Made by a program: the position numbers and the translations under genes
Shown here: positions 32,723-42,098 of the stretch, piece after piece
How positions within the stretch are numbered: position 1 is the first letter of the stretch
Layout of the letters: each line of letters begins with the position of its first letter
Notes under the pieces: model-generated
The model's database searches: none
Told to the model about the DNA's origin: nothing
Seen by the model: the letters and a program-made list of their open reading frames with translations, nothing else
Source of the DNA: Dendrolimus kikuchii
Taxonomy: Eukaryota > Arthropoda > Insecta > Lepidoptera > Lasiocampidae
Assembly (NCBI GenBank): GCA_019925095.2
Contig: CM034394.1
Location: 22,926,272 to 22,990,271 of the forward strand
Direction of reading: 5' to 3'
DNA length: 64,000 nucleotides

Positions 32723-32827
32723 GACAAGATACTCATGCAAATTAAAGTCTTATTCAAAATTAATTCCACTGGAGATTTGTTTTTTAAGGTCATACATACA
32801 AATTAAAAATTAAATACATATTCTAAG

Positions 32828-32900
32828 AACACTGCTTCTTGTGTCGTATAAAAAGAGGTGGCAAGAAACTCCTCAGCAACACCTCTAGCAAAATTATAAA
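32828..32900 (-). repeat. Retroelement 3' UTR fragment (GCTGAGGAGTTTCTTGCC)
   Basis: On the minus strand GTGTTGCTGAGGAGTTTCTT then GCCACCTCTTTTTATACGAC. The same motif recurs in the Jockey 3' UTR at 35.09 kb, the repeat at 54.06 kb and, on the minus strand, both Penelope copies. Confidence 0.6.
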
Positions 32901-33289
32901 GCTGGCCAGAAGCATTAGTAACAGGGTGCAGATATACAAGTAGAACAATAATAAAACAATATTCTCACAGCACTTAAGCCAATAATTCTCACAGCAACAT
33001 AAACTCCATATTAGGCGGGAGTTAGAAGCAACCGTACAATATTGGTATAATTAGCCTAATACGTGTCACAAATACTCCATTGAAATCGGATCAAGAAGCC
33101 TCATAAGGCCCCGTGTGAACCGATAGGATAATCCCCGCTCATGACGCCTATGAACTATATTTAGTTTACATAATATTATGTTTACGTTAGAACTTATATT
33201 TCATTACGATTTCTGTCACTATGTTAATACAGTACGTAAACTATATTAACATAGTCACAGTAATGCAAAAAACTATCTCCCATAGAATG
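32901..33289. other. No feature seen
   Basis: Repeat-poor linker; contains a local GTTAATACAG/TATTAACATAG near-palindrome around 33,222-33,250 only. Confidence 0.4.
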
Positions 33290-33585
33290 ATTTTTCTTCC
33301 AGGGTCTTCTTCCTCGGTTTGTAATGAGGAGGTTGGGGCCTCGAGGTATACCTCTTTATCCCGGCTGCAACTCAGTGGGCAACTACCCACCGGTAATTGG
33401 AGCTGCTGGAGTCTTCTTCGCATAGCGATGGCTTCTCAGCAGCTCTCGTTGGCCAATCTGCGGCGTTCGGTGGCCTTCGCGGGCTTTCCGCTGGCTACTT
33501 CCGCGGCTTAGTTGGCTATTCATTGGCGTTCGAGGGCCTTCTCGGGCTTTAGGTGGCCATCTGTGGCATCTGGTGGCCTGTAGAA
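33290..33585. repeat. GC-rich block with imperfect internal repeats
   Basis: Includes TTCTTCCTCGGTTTGTAATG, CTACCCACCGGTAATTGGAG and two imperfect ~45-base units (TTGGCCAATCTGCGGCGTTC... and TTGGCTATTCATTGGCGTTC..., each ending CGGGCTTT). Both strands are open by chance. It resembles the 5' part of a LINE or LTR element, but no family is recognised. Confidence 0.4.
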
Positions 33586-33862
33586 TGACTACAATTTTGT
33601 TTGTCTTAAAGGAATGAAGAAATCGAGACGACTGGGAGCAAGCAACATTTCGACAACTTATTAGTAGGAACGTGGTCAAGTTGTAAATTTCTGCAGAAAT
33701 AAAAACAATAAATTGTATCTTTGGTTTAAAAATTGAAAAGAAGCTTGGAAGAAATAAGTTCGAGGATGTATTAACCATGTAATGAGAAGATAAAAAAATC
33801 ATTTGACAAAAAGAACATGAGACTGGAAGATTAATGGATTTAACAATATTATTATACTGACT
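33586..33862. other. No feature seen
   Basis: AT-rich linker preceding an RTE insertion. Confidence 0.4.
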
Positions 33863-33871
33863 AAATATATA

Positions 33872-34271
33872 AATCTGCGGAGTGACGGTCGTGGACCGCG
33901 TTCGTAATACTGAAGTAAGAAAGAGAGTTGGTCTGAAAGAGAGTGTCGGGGTGAAGGTAAGGAAAGGAATGCTCCGGTGGTTCGGACATGTAAAGAATGC
34001 ATGATGAAAGAATGACTAAACAGATATACAATGCAAAAGTGGATGGATGCAGAAGTCGTGGAAGGCCACGATACATCTTTCATGATCAAATTGATCGTGT
34101 ACAAGCAGAAGGTGATGTCAGGAGCCTTAAGAACAGACGAGCGTGCATGACAAGAGTTATGAATGTCAAAGAAGCAAGTGAGGTGTGTAAGAATAAACCT
34201 AAATGGCGCTGTATTGTTCGTGCCTACCTCACAAGGGAACTGGCGTGAAGTTATGTATATATGTATGTACC
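33872..34271 (+). pseudogene. RTE LINE, 5'-truncated copy (~400 bp)
   Basis: Begins at ATCTGCGGAGTGACGG (codons KICGVTL of the RTE) and continues past the stop to a TATGTATATATGTATGTA tail. A 2-base loss in the FGHVERMHD region breaks the frame. Flanking AAATATATA (33,863-33,871 and 34,272-34,280) is the probable 9-bp target duplication. Confidence 0.9.
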
Positions 34272-34280
34272 AAATATATA

Positions 34281-34640
34281 TGAATAGAATAAGTAAAAGA
34301 TGAAAAAAAAATTGTGGTCTGATAGAAGTTGTATATCAAAATAAATATGTATAGAAGGAAAGAATATTGAAGAACACTGACCCCACTTGATCGAGAACCT
34401 TTGAAAGGAAAATGAAAGCATATCATCTTTAAATAAATTAACTAGAAGCCATGGTAATATTGTAAATGTATAGGTACAATAGAGTATATTCTATTATAAT
34501 ATTCGTATTATAGATACGTTTGAGGTTGACAAAGCTATTAACAATAATCATTATTTAGTAGTAATTAGAGGTACGGTAAAACTGAAATCTATTTTGTAAT
34601 ATAAATGTCTCTATTTTCATATGAAAAAAGCATTAAAATA
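34281..34640. other. No feature seen
   Basis: AT-rich linker between the RTE and Jockey insertions. Confidence 0.45.
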
Positions 34641-35459
34641 TCCAATCCAAAATAAAGTGCGTTTGAAGCGTAAAAGTCGGGGAAAGAAGGCACGTATCTG
34701 CGTGCGCATTCATTACGCGGCCTGGACCGCTCCTATCCACCGCGATCTGGAGCTTCCCTCCATCAAAAACTACATTACGTCGCTCTCGCGTAAGTATTTC
34801 GATCTCGCGCCGCACCATCGAAATCCGCTCGTCGTGTCCGCGTCCGATTATAAGCCTCGTCGAAAGGCTCTTGTGCGACGACCGCGTAACGTCCTGACGG
34901 ACAGAGTCGACGTTATTACGAAACGGCTGGCCCGGATCAGTCCGCCCACGGTTAGAACAGTAGGCTGGCAGGCACCGACAGACAGACACAGACGGCGGCG
35001 TCTCAGACGCCGCCAATCAAGATCTCTCCACGTCCCCGCGAGGGACGCTAGGAGACATAGCTCACCCCACAGGATAGACTAGGCGTGTTGCTGGGAAGTT
35101 TCTTTCGCCGTTTCTTCTCTCCCAGCCATAACACGTTGCGAAACGGCAGTAAGATAGCGTAGGCCACCGCAAACCACCGATCCCGGCCCGCCGTGATCCT
35201 TCCCTTCGGGCTTTATATTACCCGTCGCCCGTTCTCAATTAGTATTTTGTGTCGCCCTATGGTGGGCATCATTAAATTCATTCCCCATTCATGGCAACAG
35301 TCCAGCCGAGGTAAAACTCCTTAGGGAGCTCCCTCGAGCAAGTTGCCCCCCGGGCTCGAGCGCCTTCGCTTCGCGAAGGCACTCGCCCCAAAGACCCCGG
35401 TAAAGTTGTAAGGTCTTCGGACCAACAACATAAAGTCAAGTCCAATAAAAAAAAAAAAA
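34641..35459 (+). pseudogene. Jockey-clade LINE, 3' end with ORF2 C-terminus
   Basis: A 154-codon frame contains IHRDLELPSIKNYITSLSRK then YFDLAPHHRNPLVVSASDYK. This is the IHRDLxLPTxxxxI...F....HPNPLV....Y motif that closes the reverse transcriptase ORF of Jockey-clade elements (established family feature). The frame then runs on through arginine-rich sequence. It is followed by a ~370-bp 3' UTR with GTGTTGCTGGGAAGTTTCTT, a stable hairpin (GCCTTCGC TTC GCGAAGGC) and a poly(A) run. The upstream RT is absent: an ordinary 5'-truncated insertion. GC content is far above the flanks, as often seen for Jockey elements in insects. Confidence 0.85.
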
Positions 35460-35649
35460 TGGACCGCTCGTGACGGCGCATAATGTTTGGACACACCGCC
35501 CGTGATCATTTATTACTTCTCACTGCTAAGCCATAGAAATAGCGAGAATACAAGAATAACAGGTATTTCATTCATTTATATTTAAAAAATCGCTATTCTA
35601 TCTGAAAGGCTAGTCACTTCTGTGATACGTTTCTTGAATTCTTTTTTTA

Positions 35650-35890
35650 TGAGAAATCATACTAGTGACACAGCTAAGCTAGTGATCCACCGGCATTCAA
35701 GGGTTGGTAAAAGCAATAAGGGAAGGCAGAGTAAGCGCTGGAAGGACGAGATCAGGCTTGCTGCTGAACCTTACTGGTGACGTGCTGCCCTAGACAGGCA
35801 GCACTGGCATGAGCTGGAGGAGACCTTTGCCAGAAGCCATTCTAAGAAGAGACTTGATCTAGGGGAAACATTAGAAAATACCTCATCTCA
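35650..35890 (+). pseudogene. RTE/craft-like LINE C-terminal fragment
   Basis: Reads QSKRWKDEIRLAAEPYW then RAALDRQHWHELEETFARSH after an in-frame stop. The GR..KRW.D.I....G..W...A.DR..W..LEE.F pattern is the C-terminus of RTE/craft-type LINE reverse transcriptases. Confidence 0.8.
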
Positions 35891-35907
35891 GACTTAATGC
35901 CATATTA

Positions 35908-36180
35908 TAATACTGTACGTTTTTGAAGACCATGGGCCATAGAAATGGCCCGGACTTTTGGAGGGCTTTCGTGGGGCCATGGGGAGTCCAACACGTAGAG
36001 GCCCCTTGACAAATTTAATGTAAATGTGGCGTGACACTGACCGGCGATTATACCTGTTTACACCATCTAAGAATGCACCCAAGAACAAGCCCCGGTTAAT
36101 GTAGGACTAGTGTAGGGAATGAGAACAGCTGCGATAAACATGGACAAAATGGGCAGACGGTGATCGCCACTCACTGCATA
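35908..36180 (+). repeat. Unidentified repeat X, copy 2 (internally deleted)
   Basis: Shares TTTGAAGACCATGGGCCATA, GAGGCCCCTTGACAAATTTA and CTGACCGGCGATTATACCTG with copies 1 and 3. About 150 bases are missing before AAAATGGGCAGACGGTGATC. Like copy 1, it abuts a LINE C-terminal relic. Confidence 0.82.
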
Positions 36181-37019
36181 GACTAAAACAATGAAAAATT
36201 GAAATTGATACTTAAGAAGTTTATTTTGAATTATAATATGTTGGCGGATGTAGGCTAAAGGAATATTAAATATTTATATTAATAAAAATTAGAGAAGAAT
36301 TATCTGTGAGTATATTCTCTGAAGTTTCACCCCTACTATGTGTGAACTGCACACTTTTTTTTTTACCCGCCCTTTTCGTGGCTCTAACTTATAGTAAATT
36401 TGTTGATGCTAAATGTTTATTAATGGCTACGTTTGTTTGTAAGGCTGTCAGACACTGAAACCACATTTTGAAAAATTTTAAACAGACTTTTTCCATTTTA
36501 AAAAGTAAATATTTTCTTTATTGTGTATAATTTCTCCCATATAGAGAGAAATGTTACACAAACATTGAATCTGAGTTCTTGTTGGACAATATTGTAAAAG
36601 TATTGAAATATTATGTATTTATATATACCCACCTTGAAAGATGATAATATTCTTTAATGAGTATTTTTATCAATCTATAGATAAATATTAGCCACCAATT
36701 CTCAAACATTGATTGGTTTGAACTAAATTTAAAAAATAATTCAGGCGCTAGAGCTTCAAAATTATTGTCAAAGCAAATTAGTTTAAACAGTATCCGTTGA
36801 ATAATTTTTAAGACATATTCGATTGATTTTTTTACAATTTTGAAGCTAAAATTAAATGACGAAAAACATGGACGTTTCTTATCTCTACGCTACTTTTCAT
36901 ATTTCATGGAGTAACACGCACTTGACCAATTTTTAGAACATTTAACTTAGTGGCATTTGAAGTTCTTAATATATGCACCTACCAAGATGAATGAAAAACG
37001 TAGACCGAGCCCCGAACTC
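36181..37019. other. AT-rich stretch, no feature seen
   Basis: No gene or recurrent repeat over about 840 bases. Confidence 0.5.
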
Positions 37020-37022
37020 TTA

Positions 37023-37414
37023 GGCTGCCTGTCCATTAAAGCGGAGCGAGGTTGCACAGCAGAGAAACAGAAATATTAGCTAATAGGATTGCATAAAATT
37101 TCCGCTTCAGTGGAGTGGACAGGGATTTGCGAGCTAGTTTAAAAAATCATACAGGTTTGGTAGCGACGCGTAGCAGCGCTGCAGGGCAGCGGTGCGAGGT
37201 GGCGGGGAAACGAACTGGCCTCGGGGCGATGGGTTAGTATGCCGCTAAAGTTCGACAAATCGCGGGAATTCGGTCTAGCTCTGCACAGTCCGCAACTCCA
37301 CTCAGTAATACTCGCGCGCTCCACATTAATGGGCAGACAGAGTCCGCAACTCCGTTTCGCAACATTCGCTCGCTCCATTCCGCTGCCTCGCTCCGCGTCG
37401 ATGGACAGGCAGCC
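37023..37414. mobile_element. Non-autonomous PIF/Harbinger-like MITE (392 bp)
   Basis: The ends are inverted: left GGCTGCCTGTCCATTAAAGC then GGAGCGAGG, right CCTCGCTCCGCGTCGATGGA then CAGGCAGCC. TTA flanks both sides (37,020-37,022 and 37,415-37,417), the 3-bp target duplication typical of PIF/Harbinger. The right half holds internal GC-rich repeats (GTCCGCAACTCC twice). The overlapping ORFs of 75-79 codons are artefacts of this structure. Confidence 0.82.
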
Positions 37415-37600
37415 TTACAGTGAAGCCAAAAATTTTGAAATAGGAAGCCAATTACATATACTGTAATGCATTACGAGAACTTAGTATTAAATAATCTCAT
37501 TAATTTTCAGTCCACTGAAATTTACATTACCATCAACCACACGGGCACAAATCACGCGTTATTAAATAAGTTTACTCACACAAGTTTTAAAAATGCTTCA

Positions 37601-37908
37601 CTTTATTTTATTTTTATTGTATGAGTTCAGCAGATAGGCAGAGGGCCCACCTAATGGAAGGCGGTTACCATCGCTTCTGGACATTTCTAACACCAAAGGT
37701 GCTATCAATGCGTTGCCGCTCTCTGAAGGAAGACTGGAACCTGGCCACTAATGCCGGAACACAACTCAAGGTTGTTATGGCGACATGCTCTAGACCAGAC
37801 GGGAAAATACCCTACCACTTGGCTGTGGGTTGTTTTATCGCCTCTTACGACAAACTGCCCGGCCGTAGGAAATTGTATTCTTTCTCCATTCCTGCACGGA
37901 TAGGTCAT
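37601..37908 (-). repeat. SINE-like repeat, near full length
   Basis: Left end TTATTGTATGAGTTCAGCAG, right end CCATTCCTGCACGGATAGGT. A ~20-base deletion removes the GGGGTGGTAGCCATCCA block. Confidence 0.9.
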
Positions 37909-37963
37909 TTGACGCTTATGTTCATATAGGCTGTGCCTATACTTTTATTTCTCTGAGGTGTAT

Positions 37964-37985
37964 ATATATATATATATATATATAT
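37964..37985. repeat. (TA)n microsatellite
   Basis: Eleven TA units in a row. Confidence 0.95.
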
Positions 37986-38334
37986 GTTTCTATAAATATA
38001 GGTACCATTAATACAATTGAAAACACAACAATAGCATCTAAATTACGTGTCGACAACGAATGCATAAAAAATTCAACACACTTGTCCATCACAGCTGTGT
38101 ATCGGAAACTAGCTAATTGGCTGTCTGTACGTTTAATCAGGATGCATATTGATGAAGCATTTAGTAATATTACTTATGCATGAAGCAAAAACATTGCGTA
38201 CACAGAAATGGAATGGAAATTATTCAGATTTCAAGCGGTTTGTTTTGCAGTAGAACAATGCAAATTTTAGATTGATAATTTAAGTAGTTCTTATTTTATT
38301 TATTTATATATTTATAAAATAATCAATTGAATTT
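37986..38334. other. No feature seen
   Basis: AT-rich linker with no gene. Confidence 0.45.
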
Positions 38335-38555
38335 ATGTAATGAGGAGGGATACAAGCCATGAGAAAAAAATAATGTTAAACTGCAAGATTGATGGGTACA
38401 AATGTAAAGGTAGACCAAAAAGAGATGGATGGATTGTGTGAAGGATGATATGATGATTTGTGGTGTGACAGAGGACGTATTTCAGAATAGCAGAGAGTAG
38501 AGGGAAAAGACATATTGTGCCGACCCCACATAAGTAGGAGAAGGTGAAACAAAAG
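38335..38555 (+). pseudogene. LINE C-terminus and 3' tail (GRPKRDGW type)
   Basis: Reads MRRDTSHEKKIMLNCKIDGY then KCKGRPKRDGW, followed after a stop by MMICGVTEDVFQNSRE and a tail GTGCCGACCCCACATAAGTA. It is the best-preserved of three copies in the window. Confidence 0.75.
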
Positions 38556-39124
38556 AAAGAAAAAGAAAATACATTGAAGAAAATTAACCTAACTCCATTA
38601 AATTTAACAAAAAAACCTTAATACTATTGTATGTATCTAGTCTCAAACTATAAGTAAAATGCTGAGCTGAGGTCTCGGTCGTATAGTGGAAAGTTGTACA
38701 ACTAGCTAACTACATTAAGTAGTTGAATCGCCATATCGACCCGTTTTCCCAGGAAAGCATTATCCTTCTTATAACCTGAATAGCTCTTTATACTAGCTCA
38801 TGACTTCAGGAGTCCATGGTTCAAGTATGTCAACAACAAACAACCAAATAGTTGTAAGCTCTTGAGCGGTTTATCCACAGAGTAATTTTATCAATAAATG
38901 TTATACATTATTGCGGTAAAACAAAATCTCTTTGATAGAAACACAGGCTTTACAATATTTTGGGTAACAATAACACATCAAACAGACACTGTATAATAAA
39001 TCAAAAACCATGAAACCACTGCAGAATTCCTGAATAAAGTTCGCCCAGTTACACTGTGGATCGTAAGTGACAAAATTAAAGCGGGTATGTTTGTTTTTAT
39101 ATTTTAAATTAAACATATTTTCTA
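38556..39124. other. No gene supported
   Basis: Intermediate composition with only short chance frames; borders the minisatellite. Confidence 0.4.
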
Positions 39125-39645
39125 AATGACATCATTACTCTCAGATGCACATTTATTTTGAAAGCGTACAATTTACCTCGCTTGTGTCTTATAGAGTTAG
39201 GTAGTGATGAGACGCTGCAATAATATCGTTACTCTCAGATGCACGTTTATCTTGATGGCGTACAAGTTACTTCGCTTGTTAGGTAAGATAGTGATGTGAC
39301 GCGTTAATGATATAATTACTCACAGATGTACATTATCTTGAGGGCGTACAAGTTACCTCGCTTGTGTCTTATAGAGTTAGGTAGTGATGAGACGCTGCAA
39401 TAATATCGTTACTCTCAGATGCAAATTTATCTTGACGGCGTACAAGGGACTTCGCTTGTTAGGTTAGATAGTGATCTGCCGCGTCAATGACATCATACTC
39501 CTAGATTCACATTATCTTCATGGCGTACAACTTACCTCGCTTGTGTCTTATAGAGTTAGTAATGTGACACCGTAATGACATATTACTCTCAGACACACAC
39601 TTAACTTGGTGGAGTACACGTTACGTCACTCGTATCCTTAGACGT
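39125..39645. repeat. Minisatellite, ~90-bp monomers in alternating types
   Basis: The phrase TTACTCTCAGATGCAC or a variant begins monomers near 39,135, 39,229, 39,316, 39,409, 39,496 and 39,583 (spacings 94, 87, 93, 87, 87). Longer monomers carry GTGTCTTATAGAGTTAGGTA then GTGATGAGACGCTGCAATAA. The shorter ones carry TTAGGTAAGATAGTGATGTG. The alternation makes a ~180-bp higher-order unit. Confidence 0.92.
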
Positions 39646-39734
39646 AGGGAAGATTCAGACTTATGTTTTATGTAGCTATATGTATTTCATTTCTAATACA
39701 ACGTTTTCATATAAAACTTTGCCAAGAGTTTCTC

Positions 39735-39995
39735 TCTTTCTCTCTCTTTTCTTTCTCGCCTTCTCCCAATTATTTGGGGTCGGCATAATATACGTCTTTT
39801 CCATACTCCTCCAAATACACCACAAATTATCATGTCATCCTTTACACAATGCATTTATATCTTGTTTGGTCAGCTTTTACATTTGTACTCGTCAATCTTA
39901 GAGTTTAACATTCTGATTGTCACGTGACTTTCATCCCTCCTCATTACATGCCCATGCCGTCTTAGCCCTCTTACTCTTTTTATTCACCTTCTAAC
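39735..39995 (-). pseudogene. LINE C-terminus and 3' tail, second copy of the 38.3-kb family
   Basis: On the minus strand CATGTAATGAGGAGGGATGA, GTTAAACTCTAAGATTGACG, AGTACAAATGTAAAAGCTGA and a GCCGACCCCAAATAATTGGG tail align in order with the plus-strand copy at 38.34-38.55 kb. The two flank the minisatellite in opposite orientation. Confidence 0.75.
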
Positions 39996-40700
39996 TTTTC
40001 ATTCACCAACAGTATATATTTTAATAATGAATCAAACTTACTTACCAATGAGTACTGTAGAATACAAAAATGGAGTAAAATTAAAAAATCAAATTAAACG
40101 CAAACTTAAAATCCATTCTAGTATAGCCGTTCTAGTAAACTAAATAAATTATTTTATATTTTTCATATTATAAATTCAAAAGAGAAAAAATTATAAATCC
40201 ATTGACTTGTACCACACAATAACCAAATTCCGGAGTTGGTAGACGGTTAAAGCGGTCCACCAGTAACTATTTCAAAAGCCACCCCTTTGATCGGGCTGGC
40301 GATTGCAACATTCTCTGGTTTATATTCGCTACTATCCTGGCAATAATAGGCTACATCGTGCATTTGTGTCGAAAACTACTTGTTATAATACCTTTACAGG
40401 TTAACTTTTCGAGTGGGCCTTCAGAGCCAAATCGTAAATTATACGAAATAGCGAAAAACACTCAAAGGAGCTCGAGGCCCATTTTGACGAAAACTAAAGT
40501 TTTCCATACGTTAATTAAATAACAAATTGAAGCGATTAATTGGTCGCACTTCATTTGAACGCAATCAATGTTTACCCATTGACGGATTTGATTGATTGAG
40601 TTTTGATTGAAATAACGTGCCTTTCGAATATTAATTTATAGATGTCTATTAAAAATAGAATAATTTTCATCGTTGTCGTATTGAGTACAATGAGATGAGG
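39996..40700. other. No gene supported
   Basis: AT-rich sequence; 40,190-40,480 is moderately GC-richer but has no open frame. Confidence 0.45.
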
Positions 40701-40704
40701 TTAA

Positions 40705-40957
40705 ATTGGACCTACTTATGCAAAACAGAACCAATCCACAAACATGCCAAAATTGGGTTAAGGATGCAGAAGTCTTTCAAAATGCACCTTCTATCGAATC
40801 AATAAAAATCATAACGAGAAAATATAATATACAATATTCTAAATGTTTTTTTTCCAAAATATTGACATATTTTTTGTACGGAAAATTTTAATAAAAATGG
40901 CTTTTTCTCAAAACTGTCAGTATGTGGGTTGGTTCCATTTTGCATAAGTAGGTCCAA
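40705..40957. mobile_element. MITE with ~40-bp TIRs, TTAA-flanked
   Basis: The left end reads ATTGGACCTACTTATGCAAA then ACAGAACCAATCCACA; the right end mirrors it with TGTGGGTTGGTTCC and TTTTGCATAAGTAGGTCCAA. TTAA flanks both sides, as in piggyBac-type targets, though one end is a base longer. A 61-codon frame inside is not a gene. Confidence 0.78.
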
Positions 40958-41092
40958 TTAATGTAAGGAAAATAGAACATTGCTGTTTGATATTCCTCTA
41001 CAGAAAAGAAGAATTTGAGACGTATAAATATAAGCTATTGACATACTTAACGGACAAAACATTTTATTCGATAAAGGAATTCTTGTATAGTT

Positions 41093-41408
41093 TTTTTTAA
41101 TTGCAGAAGTTCAGCAGACAGGCAGACGGCCCACTAGATTTAAAGCGGTTACCATCGCCTATGGACATTTGCAACACCAAAGGTGCTACAAATGCGCTGC
41201 TGTCCTCTTAAAGGAGACTGGAACCTGGTCACTAATTCCGGAACACAACACAAGGTTGTTATGGCGGCATACTCTAGATCAGGGGTGGTCGCCATCCAGT
41301 CGGGCGAATGCCCTACCACCTGGCTGTGGGTTGTTTTGTCGCCTCTTACGACAGACCACCTGGCCGCAGGAAATTGTATTCTTTCTCCGTTCCTGCACGG
41401 ATAGAATA
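41093..41408 (-). repeat. SINE-like repeat, full length
   Basis: Left TTTAATTGCAGAAGTTCAGC, right CCGTTCCTGCACGGATAGAA. The family frame is open for 88 codons on the minus strand, from PCRNGERIQFPAARW to FGVANVHRRW. Confidence 0.92.
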
Positions 41409-41614
41409 GTAACAATAAATGACCACAATATTACATAAAGGTTGTATATATATATATAATTCTGACTAAAGATAATTAAACAGACTGACATCAAAATATT
41501 TAGGAATCAATAAACCCATGCGTATCACAATGTTAGAATTATTTTTTTTACATTAATTTTTTTTTTCTTTGTTTTATAATGTATATTAAGTATATTTTAT
41601 TACAATTATTTTTA

Positions 41615-41712
41615 ATTATTGTAAAGGTGGTCTGGAAGATATCGCCGGCGGCGATAAGACCTCCTATTGTATATGTAACTTATGTATGTAATAAAGACCA
41701 TACATTCATTCA
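41615..41712 (+). repeat. LINE 3'-end tail (GGTCTGGAAGATATCGC)
   Basis: AAAGGTGGTCTGGAAGATAT, GGCGATAAGACCTCCTATTG and AATAAAGACCATACATTCAT: the lepidopteran LINE tail seen also at 27.6, 55.0 and 60.6 kb. Confidence 0.7.
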
Positions 41713-42098
41713 GAAATGAATCCTTACAAACTACACTATATAATAAAACCACGTTTTAACGGTTTTAAGCGCGGTAATTTTATTTGATTTTGGTTTTTCC
41801 GACGTTTCGGCCACTTTTCAGTGGCCGTGATCACGGAAGACAAAGATGTCAAGTGTCAACGAGTATTGTTAAAGTATTATTTAGCCTACCGCCAACTTAT
41901 TAATTTTAATTATTTAATTTTTAATTTTGTTTATGGTTATTATTTAATCTATGGGAGCCTAATCTAATTTACTACCGCTTCGCAACATGTTATGGCTTGA
42001 AGAGAAGAAGCGGCGCAAGAAACTCTTCAGCAAACATGCCTAGCTCTAATAATTTTATATAATATTAAAATGGGTGGAAGGAAAAATAAAAGTAATTA

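Noticed and set aside
33221..33802. Overlapping ORFs of 96 and 139 codons around 33.3-33.8 kb as genes
   Set aside because: The GC-rich block contains imperfect internal repeats, both strands are open, and no domain is recognised; kept only as an unclassified repeat.
34621..35082. Arginine-rich 154-codon ORF as a host nuclear protein
   Set aside because: Residues IHRDLELPSIKNYITSLSRK and NPLVVSASDY identify it as the end of a Jockey ORF; the basic tail is read-through of the GC-rich 3' region.
39125..39645. CRISPR-like array
   Set aside because: The regular ~90-bp period is a tandem array of whole monomers without unique spacers, in a eukaryotic genome.
41800..42045. Hammerhead ribozyme in the Penelope 3' region
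   Set aside because: A GAAAC-like strand is visible and CTGAAGA occurs ~180 bases away on the minus strand, but I could not fold the pieces into a hammerhead with three stems; left as an idea in the findings only.
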